The notes: generated by a model from the sequence alone, not told the origin. Positions 16,362 to 24,862 are shown, numbered from the stretch's first letter. The stretch is 64,000 nucleotides of DNA from Bradyrhizobium genosp. L (GCF_015624485.1 NZ_CP061378.1:5890001-5954000); one strand, 5' to 3'. A program made the numbers and translations.

Positions 16362-17386
16362 GCCGACCGCATCCCTCTCAAAGCAAGCGGATGATCGACA
16401 GGCGGTCGGTGTTGCGAGGCGCGGCCGCCGGCCTCGCCGGAGCGATCGCCGGGGTCGAGCCTTTGCGCGCGCAGTCCGGGGACGAGAATCTGCTCAATCA
16501 GTTGATCGCGATGGACGATCTGGAGCTGCGCAAGGCCGTTGGCACGACGTTTATTCAGTATTTGAAATGCGCCCCCCCTATCAAGGCCACGTTCTTTCCT
16601 GACGCGACGGCCCCCGACATTAAATATGACCCGCGATTTACTCTGGGTTCTTCCGACCCTCTCGTTAACGCCGGCTACCCGCTGGCAGAAGCTCTCATTG
16701 TTTGGGCGCTCGCGAACACCTCCGAATACGGCTTTAATAAAACCGCGAACGGCCCATCCGCGGCAAAGGTCGTCAGGACATTTTGCATCCTCGATTCTGG
16801 CAAAGGGGCCGTGGAACACGTTGCTGACATTCTTTACACCAGCATGTTCCCGCAATACGTCAAATCAGACGGGACGACATTCGCGTTCTTCCTCGATCCG
16901 GGCAAGCGGGACCACTTCACGGATCTGCTGGCAGAAACGTTGATCAGCGATGATTTCTTCAACAAGGCCATGGCGCGCAAGAAGGCCGACCCTTCGAATT
17001 TCCCACAATATGTCTATATGCAGCTCTTCAAGATCAGCGCTCTGATTGGGTACAACAACCACGTGAGTGACGATCCCCGCTACAAAAACGCGTTGAATAA
17101 ATGGCTGCCCTTTATCAACCGGCAACACTGGACGAAATATCAATACTTAACCATCGATAAGTTCTCGGAGCAGACTTTCATGCCCGAGGTTCAGGCCGCG
17201 ATCACCATGCCGACCGTCGTGTCGCATCACAGTGGCGGGACGTTTTGCGCAGGCGGCTCGAACGCCCGATGCCACACTGATCAGATCCCGGATTATAATC
17301 ACGGTCTCGGGGTCGAAGGGTGGCTGTTGGGTCCTCATGTGGATGCGTCGCTTTTCAACCGAGTTGCACCGGACAACAAGAAATAG
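16358..17386 (+). CDS. Tat-exported protein of unknown function, third gene of the operon
   Basis: 342 residues; the ATG at 16358 overlaps the previous stop. The N-terminus carries a twin-arginine signal (DRRSVLRGAAAGLAGAIAG, cleavage probably near LRAQS), so the protein is exported folded. The mature part is mostly helical with many aromatic residues. Its C-terminus has a Cys/His cluster (VSHHSGGTFCAGGSNARCHT) that could bind a metal or form a disulfide. Base composition dips in AT-rich patches from about 16570 to 17180, unlike the neighbours, a hint of separate origin. No family is recognised. Tat export could mean a cofactor is bound before export. Confidence 0.7.
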   Translation: MSRPHPSQSKRMIDRRSVLRGAAAGLAGAIAGVEPLRAQSGDENLLNQLIAMDDLELRKAVGTTFIQYLKCAPPIKATFFPDATAPDIKYDPRFTLGSSDPLVNAGYPLAEALIVWALANTSEYGFNKTANGPSAAKVVRTFCILDSGKGAVEHVADILYTSMFPQYVKSDGTTFAFFLDPGKRDHFTDLLAETLISDDFFNKAMARKKADPSNFPQYVYMQLFKISALIGYNNHVSDDPRYKNALNKWLPFINRQHWTKYQYLTIDKFSEQTFMPEVQAAITMPTVVSHHSGGTFCAGGSNARCHTDQIPDYNHGLGVEGWLLGPHVDASLFNRVAPDNKK

Positions 17387-17397
17387 CCAAGCGGGCC

Positions 17398-17781
17398 TCA
17401 CCGGTCTGTGCGCTGCGCGCCGCCGATCGGACCCGGCCGCACCTCGCGCGGCAATGACGGCGCTCCGGACGGGCGGCGGTTGAGCTCGCCGAGCAGGTCG
17501 CGCACCGCGCCGTCGAATTGATCGGGCTGGCGATTGTGGTCGACGGCTTGTTGGCGGCGGCGACTAGAGAGGTCGTCATTGGCGGCGACCAGCAGGCGTT
17601 CGAGATTGATGGCGTCTTCAGGCCCGGTGGGGGCGACCACGGCCTCGCTCCGCTGCGGCTGAGCCTTCGGCTGCTCGCCGCGCGCGAGTCTGCGGCGCTT
17701 CTGCGAGATCATCTCGCGCACGCCGTATCCCGCTACGAAACCGATGCCCATGGCGATGAGAATGATCAGAATTCCAAGCAT
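17398..17781 (-). CDS. Small single-helix membrane protein
   Basis: 127 residues from ATG 17781. The frame is open further upstream, but the hydrophobic helix (MLGILIILIAMGIGFVAGYG) is the natural N-terminus. A basic stop-transfer stretch (SQKRRRLARGEQPK) follows, then a soluble tail rich in Arg, Gln and Pro. The topology should be N-out, C-in. There is no known domain. It converges on the Tat-protein gene (11-bp gap) and is divergent from the DUF4118 gene. Confidence 0.6.
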   Translation of the reverse strand: MLGILIILIAMGIGFVAGYGVREMISQKRRRLARGEQPKAQPQRSEAVVAPTGPEDAINLERLLVAANDDLSSRRRQQAVDHNRQPDQFDGAVRDLLGELNRRPSGAPSLPREVRPGPIGGAQRTDR

Positions 17782-17974
17782 TGTCGTTGTCCCCGCGATC
17801 ACCCTGCCGCGACGCAGTAAGCGCCACAATGCGGCAGGGACTTGACCATCCAGGTTCCTGTTCGCCGTGTTGCGACGCAACCGTCGAGGCCTCCATAACA
17901 CGGATTCCTACGGGCTTTTATTTGCAATCCCCCTCGGTTAGCTTCCGTGGAACTCGCGGGGGCGGGAACGAGCG

Positions 17975-18346
17975 ATGCGCAAGGGCAACGACTACATTCT
18001 CACGCTGCGGCCGTGGTCGGTGTCGACGTTCATCGTCGCCGTGCTGGCGGTGGCGCTCGCCGCCGCGCTGCAGGAGATCGGCGCGACCTTCGGCCTGCAG
18101 CTCTATTTCGCCGCCTTCGTGCCGGCGATCCTGATCGCCGGCCTGCTCGGCGGCGCGCCCGCCGGCGCCTTTGCCACCATCATCTCGCTGCCGATCGTCT
18201 GCTGGGCGTTCATGCCGCCTTACTTCGAGTTCAGCTGGCCGAGCGCGGCCGACTGCGACAGCATCTCGGCATTCCTGCTGTCGAGCGCACTCGTCGTGTC
18301 GTTCTCGCAGCTCTACCGGGAAGCGCTGGTGATCCTGCGCAAGTGA
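17975..18346 (+). CDS. DUF4118 membrane-domain protein
   Basis: 123 residues with about three or four membrane segments (TFIVAVLAVALAAALQEIGA, QLYFAAFVPAILIAGLLGG, AFATIISLPIVCWAFMPP and a short C-terminal helix). Sequence and size match the stand-alone DUF4118 module, the membrane domain found in KdpD-type sensor kinases. No kinase domain is attached and no response regulator lies nearby. Stand-alone DUF4118 proteins have no defined function; a sensory or structural membrane role is possible. Confidence 0.72.
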   Translation: MRKGNDYILTLRPWSVSTFIVAVLAVALAAALQEIGATFGLQLYFAAFVPAILIAGLLGGAPAGAFATIISLPIVCWAFMPPYFEFSWPSAADCDSISAFLLSSALVVSFSQLYREALVILRK

Positions 18347-18396
18347 GCGGTTGCCCACCATCGACGGCGAGCCAGTGTCGCCCGGAGTAGCAGGCT

Positions 18397-18513
18397 TCAG
18401 ATCGCGAGCATCCATACCGTCACGATGGTGGCGAGCGTCGCCACGCCGCTGATGGTCCAGCCGGCCAAATCGGACGCTTCGTCGGTCGTTTCCGTCATTG
18501 ATCGTCGCCGCAT
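18397..18513 (-). CDS. Possible 38-residue single-helix membrane peptide
   Basis: A short minus-strand frame encoding MRRRSMTETTDEASDLAG followed by one hydrophobic helix (WTISGVATLATIVTVWMLAI) and a stop. A second ATG at 18498 could be the start. Charge distribution and helix length fit a genuine small membrane protein. The only evidence is composition, so this is tentative. Confidence 0.4.
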   Translation of the reverse strand: MRRRSMTETTDEASDLAGWTISGVATLATIVTVWMLAI

Positions 18514-18685
18514 GGCGCATCTCCTCGGACATCCTGCCCGGCTTCTCAACACGGCGCGCTGCTTTCCGGTTCCGGCCCGGCGCGCCGTTCACGCGGCGGT
18601 CACGGACAGCTGATCCGTGTAGTGGAACCCTGCGACATTCCGTCACGTTGAGGCGCGCCGGAAACCAACTTGGGAGAACCATCCG

Positions 18686-18910
18686 ATGCGAACAACAATC
18701 CTCGCCGCCACCGCCATTGCCTTCCTGTCGTCGACCGCGCTCGTGCATGCGCAAACCGCCGCCAGCCCTACGCCCGCGGCACAGGGCGACGACGCCAGCA
18801 AGGGCGATGCGACGAAGATGGCGCCGAAGAAGAAGGCCAAGAAGGCCGCCAAGAAATCGAGCGCCAAGTCTGGCGAAGCAAAGTCTGGCGACGACGCAGC
18901 CAAGCAATAA
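18686..18910 (+). CDS. Small secreted Lys/Ala-rich protein
   Basis: 74 residues. Residues 1-23 are a signal peptide (MRTTILAATAIAFLSSTALV, cleavage after VHAQ). The mature part is a low-complexity, highly basic Ala/Lys/Ser tail (MAPKKKAKKAAKKSSAKSGE). A ribosome-binding site (gggag) precedes the ATG, and a strong hairpin follows the stop by 28 bp, so it is a self-contained monocistronic gene. Such lysine-rich periplasmic peptides are common in Bradyrhizobium; their function is unknown. Confidence 0.7.
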   Translation: MRTTILAATAIAFLSSTALVHAQTAASPTPAAQGDDASKGDATKMAPKKKAKKAAKKSSAKSGEAKSGDDAAKQ

Positions 18911-18937
18911 GCAGAAACAGCCGCCGTCGCGCATCAC

Positions 18938-18965
18938 GCAAAGGCCGCCTCGAGGCGGCCTTTGC
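18938..18965. terminator. Palindromic terminator hairpin
   Basis: A perfect 28-bp palindrome (gcaaaggccgcctc and its complement) ends in TTT, 28 bp after the stop of the Lys-rich protein gene. It should work as a rho-independent terminator on the plus strand and possibly on both. Confidence 0.75.
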
Positions 18966-19205
18966 CCGTTCAGGCAGGCCATGATCTCGGTATCGGTGAA
19001 ATGCGGAAGGGGGAGCGAAACAGAGGCGGGACTGGTGATGCGCACCGCGATCGAATCGTGTTGAAAAAAACCACCAGCCCCTGAAATTGCTCCACCTGCC
19101 GCGCCACATTTGTGCCGCAGAGAGGCGACGCGCGCATGACCCAAACAGGGTATCACGCCGAACACCGCAACGATTCCGCGTTAGCGTTAACGCCGCGCGC
19201 CATCG

Positions 19206-19718
19206 TTATGCACCGAGGCCACTCTCACGCAGCCGCTCGGCGAACCACAGCGATATCGGCCGCTCGATGACGCCTCCCGCATAGATCTCCGACGCGCCGA
19301 CCCCGCTCCGTCCGAGTGTCACGAGCACGCCGGCGGCATAGGCGAACCAGACGTGCGGATCGGTCAGTGCCTGCAGCTTATGCTGATCGTGCTCGATCGG
19401 CTGGTGGTTACTGCCCTTGCGGACTTCGATCGCGAGCAGATTGTTGGGAATCTCGCGCTGATGCACCACGATGTCGGGATAGACCGACTTGCCGAGATGG
19501 TCGTCGGTCGAGACGATCGAACCGCGCGGCAGCCGCAGCGTGCGTTCGCCGAGCCGGTCGTAGTTGCAATCGACCTGCCAGCCGGAAAACTGCCGCTCGA
19601 TCTGCACCGCGAGGCGGTGAGTGAGCGTTCGCTCGCCGAGGTCGCGCTCCAGCAGGAACTTGTCCTGCCCGTAAAACTCCCTCAGCGCGGCGATCACCTT
19701 GTTCAGCTCGGTCTGCAT
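19206..19718 (-). CDS. Conserved-type unknown protein with a possible PD-(D/E)XK nuclease fold
   Basis: 170 residues, soluble. The central part reads SVYPDIVVHQREIPNNLLAI followed by EVRKG. A Pro-Asp at the end of a strand and an Ile-Glu-Val-Arg-Lys on the next strand are the spacing and pattern of the PD-(D/E)XK nuclease core, although Lys is one position later than in the textbook ExK. Helices before (LTHRLAVQIERQF) and after (EHDQHKLQALTDP) fit such a fold. No partner gene suggests a job; it is next to, and codirectional with, a TPP enzyme gene (50-bp gap). The nuclease idea is inference and could be wrong. Confidence 0.6.
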   Translation of the reverse strand: MQTELNKVIAALREFYGQDKFLLERDLGERTLTHRLAVQIERQFSGWQVDCNYDRLGERTLRLPRGSIVSTDDHLGKSVYPDIVVHQREIPNNLLAIEVRKGSNHQPIEHDQHKLQALTDPHVWFAYAAGVLVTLGRSGVGASEIYAGGVIERPISLWFAERLRESGLGA

Positions 19719-19768
19719 TGAAGCCTCCGACTGGACTGGACCGCCGCCGCGGTCGCCAAATGAACTCT

Positions 19769-21313
19769 CTATATCTGCACTTCGATCAGTCGCGGCCCCG
19801 GCTCCGCGACGGCGTCCGCGAGCGCCTGGTTGAACGCGTCCACGGTCGTGACTGCCCTGCCCGGCACGCCCATGCCCTTGGCGAGCGCGACGAAGTCGAG
19901 CGTCGGGCTATCGATCCTCAGCATGTCCTGCGCGCGCTTGCCCGGCTCGCCGGCGCCGACGCCGTCGAACTCGCCACGCAGGATCTGGTAGATGCGGTTG
20001 GCGAACACGATGGTGACGACGTTGAGCCCTTCGCGTGCCTGTGTCCACAGCGACTGGATCGTGTACATCGCCGAGCCGTCGCCGACCATGCAGATCACCT
20101 TGCGGTCCGGACAGGCGATCGCGGCGCCGGTCGCGACCGGCGTCGAGTAGCCGATCGAGCCGCCGAGGTTCTGGATCCAGTCATGCGGCGCAGCGCCCGC
20201 CATCACCGGAAAGAAGCCGCGCCCGGTCGTGATGGATTCGTCGACCAGGATGGCGTTGTCGGGAACCGCGACCGCGATGGCCTGCGCGATCGACGCGTGG
20301 GTCAAAGCGCCGGTCGGCTTGACCAAATCGACCTTGGCCTGCGGCTTGACGTCGGCCGCTCTGGCGCCGACCGCCGAAGCCAGCGCCTCCAGCGCCGCCA
20401 CCGAGTTCTCGCCGCTCGAGGTCATGCGATGCACCTCGCATCCCTCGGGCTTCAACAGGCTCGGCTTGTTCGGATAGGCGAAGAACGCCACCGGTTCGTT
20501 GGCTTCGACCAGGACGATGTGCCGAAAGCCCTTCAGCACCGCCAGCGCCTGATCGATCGGATAAGGGATCCGATCGATCGAGAACCGGCCGACGCCACGC
20601 GCCATCCGCGGGCTCGCCAGCGGCCCCATCACCTTGCAGCCGGTCTTGCCGGCGATCTGCGCCGCCAGCGCCAGCCCCTGCTCGGTCACCGCGCTGCCGG
20701 TCATCAGCAGCAATGTCGGCTCGCCACCGCGCAGCACCTTGGCGGCGGTCTCGACCGCCTGTGCCGAATAGCTCGGGCGCTGCGCGTCGGTCGCTACCTC
20801 GGCGATCCCGTCGGCCTCGTTCCACGCGGTGTCGGCGGGCAGGATCAAGGTCGCGATCTGCGGCGGTGCGCTCTTGGCGGCGGCGATCGCAGCGGCGCCA
20901 TCGGACGCGACCGACCTGGCATCCGGCGAGGTCCGCACCCAGGACGACATCGGCCGCGCCAGGCCCTCGATGTCGGAGGTCAGCGGCGCGTTGTAGCCGA
21001 TGTGGTAGGTGGCATGCTGGCCGACGATGTTGACGACGCCGGAATTGGCCTTCTTGGCGTTGTGCAGGTTGGCGAGGCCGTTGGCGAGACCGGGCCCGAG
21101 ATGCAGCAAGGTCGAGGCCGGCGAGCCCTTCATGCGGAAATAGCCGTCGGCGGCTCCGGTCACGATGCCCTCGAACAGGCCGAGCACGCAGCGCATGCCC
21201 GGCACCTTGTCGAGTGCGGCGACGAAATGCATCTCCGAGGTGCCGGGGTTGGTGAAACAGACATCCACGCCACCCGCGACCAATGTCCGCACCAGGCTTT
21301 CCGCACCATTCAT
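19769..21313 (-). CDS. Thiamine-diphosphate enzyme, acetolactate synthase large-subunit-like
   Basis: 514 residues from ATG 21313 (MNGAESLVRTLVAGG), with gggag just upstream. The N-terminal PYR domain carries the activating Glu in GLFEGIVTGAADGY. The C-terminal PP domain has the TPP motif GDGSAMYTIQSLW, with the closing Asn in FANRIYQILRGEF. The protein is shorter than catabolic AHAS (about 550-600), and no small subunit lies nearby, so it is probably not the biosynthetic IlvB. Relatives include benzoylformate decarboxylase-like and other 2-oxoacid decarboxylases or carboligases. The substrate is unknown. One of three TPP-dependent systems in this window. Confidence 0.82.
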   Translation of the reverse strand: MNGAESLVRTLVAGGVDVCFTNPGTSEMHFVAALDKVPGMRCVLGLFEGIVTGAADGYFRMKGSPASTLLHLGPGLANGLANLHNAKKANSGVVNIVGQHATYHIGYNAPLTSDIEGLARPMSSWVRTSPDARSVASDGAAAIAAAKSAPPQIATLILPADTAWNEADGIAEVATDAQRPSYSAQAVETAAKVLRGGEPTLLLMTGSAVTEQGLALAAQIAGKTGCKVMGPLASPRMARGVGRFSIDRIPYPIDQALAVLKGFRHIVLVEANEPVAFFAYPNKPSLLKPEGCEVHRMTSSGENSVAALEALASAVGARAADVKPQAKVDLVKPTGALTHASIAQAIAVAVPDNAILVDESITTGRGFFPVMAGAAPHDWIQNLGGSIGYSTPVATGAAIACPDRKVICMVGDGSAMYTIQSLWTQAREGLNVVTIVFANRIYQILRGEFDGVGAGEPGKRAQDMLRIDSPTLDFVALAKGMGVPGRAVTTVDAFNQALADAVAEPGPRLIEVQI

Positions 21314-21533
21314 CGCGCCGCTCCCAATCGCTGCTGTTCTTTGAGACCGGACCAGATCAACCATTGTTCGTCCGCTCCGTCAAAGGCTTGGCCCGACAAT
21401 GCAGGTATCGCCTGCGGTCTGTTGCCTTTTTAAACCGTGTTGCCGGAAAGTGGCTGCGCTCACGGCTTCGTCGCTTGCGAAACGCCGGCAAGTGTGGACT
21501 CTCTGGCGGCATATTTGATTGTTCGCGAGGACG

Positions 21534-22106
21534 ATGATGATGCGCCCGATTGCCCTGATATTTGCCGCGCTCGTGGTGGTCGCCGGCAGTGGCCAGGCAC
21601 TGGCCGAGAGCACCGATTTCCGCGACTTCTTCGGCGGCGGAAACATCTACGGCAGCGGCGTCAGCCCGATCCCGCGCACCACCGTCACCTACGAAACCAA
21701 CTACCCACCGGGCACCATCGTGGTGAACACCGCCGAGCGCCGGCTCTATCTTGTGCAGGGGAACGGCCAGGCGCTGCGCTACGGCATCGGCGTCGGCCGC
21801 GATGGCTTCCGCTGGAGCGGCACCCACCGCATCACCGCCAAGAAGGAATGGCCGTCCTGGACGCCGCCGTCGCAGATGGTGCACCGCCGCCCCGATTTGC
21901 CGCGTCACATGGCCGGCGGTATCGACAACCCGCTCGGCGCGCGGGCGATGTATCTCGGCTCGACGCTCTACCGCATCCACGGCTCGAACGAGCCGGAGAC
22001 GATCGGCCAGGCGGTCTCGTCGGGCTGCTTCCGCATGACCAATGACGACGTCAAGGACCTCTATGATCGCGTCTCGGTCGGCACCACCGTGGTGGTGAAG
22101 AACTGA
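21534..22106 (+). CDS. L,D-transpeptidase (YkuD domain), periplasmic
   Basis: About 190 residues; three ATG codons in a row (21534, 21537, 21540) follow a gagga site, so the exact start is open. There is an N-terminal signal peptide (RPIALIFAALVVVAGSGQ, cleavage near ALA). The YkuD catalytic signature is complete: HGSNEPETIGQAVSSGCFRM with the active-site His and Cys, preceded by YLVQGNGQALRYGIGVGRDG. These enzymes cross-link peptidoglycan through meso-diaminopimelate residues (3-3 bridges) or attach proteins to it. The size is typical for short rhizobial family members. Confidence 0.9.
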   Translation: MMMRPIALIFAALVVVAGSGQALAESTDFRDFFGGGNIYGSGVSPIPRTTVTYETNYPPGTIVVNTAERRLYLVQGNGQALRYGIGVGRDGFRWSGTHRITAKKEWPSWTPPSQMVHRRPDLPRHMAGGIDNPLGARAMYLGSTLYRIHGSNEPETIGQAVSSGCFRMTNDDVKDLYDRVSVGTTVVVKN

Positions 22107-22199
22107 TCGCGCCGATATTGAGGGAACGCGGCGCTGCCATCCGGCATGATCGCTGATCTCGCCTTGCGCTGCCGCACGCGTTGCGGCAGCGTCGTCAGG

Positions 22200-22991
22200 A
22201 TGTACCGACACCGCCTCCCGCTCCTTCTCGCCGTCGCGCTCGCCGCGCCCCTTGCCGACGCCGTGTTGACTGCGGCCGCCGCCGAGATCCCGGCGATCGC
22301 CTCGCGTCAGCGCAGTGAGAAGAAGAGTTTTACCGACACCGAGATCGTCGAGGGCTTTCTGAAGACCGCGTTCGGTGCCGAATATCATCTCGCCGGACGG
22401 GTCGACCGCATCAGGAAATATGACGGCCCGGTCCGCGTCTTCGCCGACGGCCGCGCCGACCGCAGAATTCAACTCGGCAAGGTCGTCGCCGACATCCGCG
22501 CCAAGATCCAGCATCTCGATATCGCGATGACCGAGAACGGTGAGACCGCCAACGTCACGGTCAAGCTGGTGCGCGACCGCGACCTCTACCGCACTATCGC
22601 GACCTCCTACGGCCGCGAGCGCGCCAAGGAGATCCGCACCTCGCTCGACCCGCAATGCCTGTCCGGCTTCCGCAAGAACGAGGCTTACGAGATCGAGCAT
22701 TCCGACGTGATCCTCACCGTCGACAATGGCGACTTCGTCTTCCTCGACTGCGCCTATGAGGAGCTGTTGCAGTCGCTCGGCCCGATCAACGACACCGCGA
22801 CGGTGCCGTGGACCATGTTCAACGACAGCGTCTCGATGGGCTTTTTCGACGTCTACGATCAATACATCCTCAACCTGCTCTACGACCCCCGCATCAAGCC
22901 CGGCATGACCGTGCAGGACGTCAAGGCTGTGCTGCCCGACGTCCTCCCCGACGTGCGGGCGTGGGTGACGCAGGTGAACCATCTGGAGTGA
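22200..22991 (+). CDS. DUF2927 exported protein
   Basis: 263 residues from ATG 22200, preceded by an agga-like site; an in-frame ATG at 22146 is less likely. A signal peptide (RLPLLLAVALAAPLADAVL) is followed by the DUF2927 domain: FTDTEIVEGFLKTAFGAEYH, later IRKYDGPVRVF, and a C-terminal part with LLYDPRIKPGMTVQDVKAVL. DUF2927 has weak similarity to metalloprotease-like folds, but no HExxH is visible here and the function is unknown. It follows the L,D-transpeptidase gene by 94 bp in the same direction, hinting at a cell-envelope context. Confidence 0.75.
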   Translation: MYRHRLPLLLAVALAAPLADAVLTAAAAEIPAIASRQRSEKKSFTDTEIVEGFLKTAFGAEYHLAGRVDRIRKYDGPVRVFADGRADRRIQLGKVVADIRAKIQHLDIAMTENGETANVTVKLVRDRDLYRTIATSYGRERAKEIRTSLDPQCLSGFRKNEAYEIEHSDVILTVDNGDFVFLDCAYEELLQSLGPINDTATVPWTMFNDSVSMGFFDVYDQYILNLLYDPRIKPGMTVQDVKAVLPDVLPDVRAWVTQVNHLE

Positions 22992-23022
22992 GGGGTGCGA
23001 GGCGGGCACCACATCAATTCTG

Positions 23023-23144
23023 TCGTCCTGGCGAAAGCCAGGACCCCATAACCGCAGGGTTGCGTTGTTGAACGACGCAGTGGCCCCAGCATCGCGCAAC
23101 GATCTGCATTCGGGGTAATGGGTCCTGGCTTTCGCCAGGACGAC
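23023..23144. repeat. Long inverted repeat (dispersed palindromic element)
   Basis: About 25-bp arms at 23023-23047 and 23120-23144 (gtcgtcctggcgaaagccag and complement) enclose about 72 bp. Each arm is itself a hairpin (tcctggc/gccagga). I recall this sequence as a dispersed intergenic element in Bradyrhizobium genomes. It may also end transcription of the DUF2927 gene. Confidence 0.7.
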
Positions 23145-23188
23145 TGCGTGTGGGTGGTTCTCGACTCACCAACCTCCACCGCGGTGTC

Positions 23189-23283
23189 ATCACCCGCGCA
23201 TGCGGGTGATCCAGTATTCCAGGGACAGTCGTGCTTGAGCCGATGGGCCGCGGCGTACTGGGTCGCCCGATTAAATCGGGCGA
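23189..23283. repeat. Second palindromic repeat pair
   Basis: Contains a perfect palindrome at 23189-23210 (atcacccgc/gcgggtgat) and a hairpin at 23263-23283 (tcgcccgatt/aatcgggcga). These two hairpins commonly occur together in Bradyrhizobium intergenic repeats, and translations of them are often mis-annotated as small proteins. Confidence 0.65.
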
Positions 23284-23329
23284 TGACAGCGGGGGTGGGG
23301 ATACAGCTTCGCGTTCTCGCGACATGATT

Positions 23330-23640
23330 TGTCCGAGCTTTGCTTGTCGTTTCGCCCTCGCTTTGCAGAGGGCGCAGGGAAAGCCGGGTGCCGATTGCAC
23401 CCATGGGCCCGGTGCAACAAAAAGCACCGGGGTAGGACCACAGGTGTAACCGGGAACAACCCGGCTTTCCCTGCGCGATGGGTTACGGCTTATACGTGCT
23501 CACCCCGGCGAGACTGGGCTTTTGTGTCACCGCGCTCGACAAGACGCTTACGCGCCTTGCGAGGGACATCTGCCACTAGGACGTCAGGCCTGCACGACTT
23601 CACCGTCCGCCTCGCATGCTGTCGTCACTGACACGCTCGG
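23330..23640. repeat. Dispersed repeat of about 300 bp, non-coding
   Basis: The segment contains cgcagggaaagccgg near 23370-23395 and its approximate complement ccggctttccctgcg near 23460-23475. I recognise it as a repeat found many times in Bradyrhizobium and Rhodopseudomonas genomes, where its frames are often listed as hypothetical proteins. I see no true gene between 22992 and 23773. Confidence 0.6.
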
Positions 23641-23773
23641 CGTCCACCGCATCTCACACCGCGTCTGTGACGATGCGCAGCGCCCCTCGATCGGGTGAGA
23701 CGCGCACATTAAACATCTGAGTTGGGGGCCACGTCAAGAGAAACTTCGGAAAATAAGAATGATGAGGATATGC

Positions 23774-23804
23774 TTGACCTTGCCCCTGCGGCCGCCCCCA
23801 TAAG
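23774..23804 (+). promoter_or_regulatory. Candidate MerR-type promoter with 19-bp spacer
   Basis: TTGACC (23774-23779) and CATAAG (23799-23804) are separated by 19 bp, longer than the usual 17 and characteristic of promoters that MerR-family regulators distort to activate. It lies 30 bp before the MerR-ATPase gene, so autoregulation is plausible. Confidence 0.45.
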
Positions 23805-23833
23805 AAGGACCTCAGATGAGGCGAGGTGATTCG

Positions 23834-24862
23834 ATGAACGCTGCCACGAAATTCTTCAGTCCCTCCGAAGCTGCGGAACGGCTCGGCATTTCGGCGAAGG
23901 CGCTGCGGCTCTATGAAGAGCGCGGGCTGATTGCGCCGGTGCGGACGCCGGCGGGATGGCGGGCCTATGGTCCAGCCGAGATGGCGCGCTGCGGCGAGAT
24001 CGTCGAGCTGCGCGCGCTCGGCCTCAGCCTCAGTGAGGTGGCACGGATCCTGAGCGGTGACGCCGACATCCTTGCGCGGGTGCTGGCGGCGCACGAGGCC
24101 GCGCTCGGGGCACGCGTCCGGCAATCCAGCGATGCCATCGCCAGGGTGCGCCGGCTGCGCGCCGAGTTGGCACACGGCCAAGTGCCCGCGGCGCGCGACC
24201 TGATCGGTGCGGTCCGGGCTCGCCCTGCTCTCAGCATTGCCTTCGACCTGCCCTGGCCGTGGGGTGGCGAGCGCTTCGAGCTGCGCGACATCAGGCCCCT
24301 CAACCACATCGTCGGACCGCTCGGCAGCGGCAAGACGCGGCTGGCGCAGCGTCTCGCCGAGGCGCTGCCCGACGGCGGGTTCATCGGGCTGGACCGTGCC
24401 GCGGATGGCGGCGCCGCGACGCGCGCACGTCTCGACACGGACCCGGCCCTGAAGGCAAAGGTCGACCAGGATCTGGCGACGCTTGTGGCCGACGGCGCGG
24501 TGGCGTCACCGGCGCTCATCGCACTGCTGGCGGTGCTCGGGGCCGACAGCCCGGCGATCGCCGTGATCGACATGCTGGAACAGGGGCTCGACACCGCGAC
24601 GCAGGAAGCCCTGATCGCGCATCTGCGCCGCCGCGCAGCCTGGGCGCGGCCGCTGTTCTTTCTGACGCGCTCCAGCGCGATCCTGGATCTCGACGCGGTC
24701 GGCCCCGACGAGGCGATCATCCTGTGCCCCGCCAACCACGGCCTGCCGAGCCTAGTCACGCCGGTTCCTGGTGCGCCCGGCCATGAAGCGGTCGCGACAT
24801 GCCTCGCCTCGCCCGAGGTGCGCGCCCGCACCGAAGGCGTGATCGCATGGCGGCCCGCATAA
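23834..24862 (+). CDS. MerR-family regulator fused to a P-loop ATPase domain
   Basis: 342 residues from ATG 23834 with a gaggtg site upstream. Residues 8-75 are a MerR winged helix (FFSPSEAAERLGISAKALRL, then YEERGLIAP and GWRAY). A helical dimerisation segment runs to about 115. The effector part is an ATP-binding domain, not a ligand pocket: Walker A GPLGSGKT (161-168), a Walker B/D-loop-like IAVIDMLEQGLDTATQEAL at about 238-256, and a C-terminal sensor-like region. Normal MerR proteins are 130-280 residues. A regulator that reads ATP or uses it is unusual. Target genes are unknown; a promoter with MerR-type spacing precedes it. Confidence 0.8.
   Translation: MNAATKFFSPSEAAERLGISAKALRLYEERGLIAPVRTPAGWRAYGPAEMARCGEIVELRALGLSLSEVARILSGDADILARVLAAHEAALGARVRQSSDAIARVRRLRAELAHGQVPAARDLIGAVRARPALSIAFDLPWPWGGERFELRDIRPLNHIVGPLGSGKTRLAQRLAEALPDGGFIGLDRAADGGAATRARLDTDPALKAKVDQDLATLVADGAVASPALIALLAVLGADSPAIAVIDMLEQGLDTATQEALIAHLRRRAAWARPLFFLTRSSAILDLDAVGPDEAIILCPANHGLPSLVTPVPGAPGHEAVATCLASPEVRARTEGVIAWRPA

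Noticed and set aside
19718..21433. Open plus-strand frame of 571 codons
   Set aside because: Antisense of the TPP enzyme gene, whose motifs are clear on the other strand.
23329..23631. 100-codon frame with Cys/His/Arg-rich product
   Set aside because: It lies wholly in a dispersed repeat whose frames are routinely mis-annotated as proteins.
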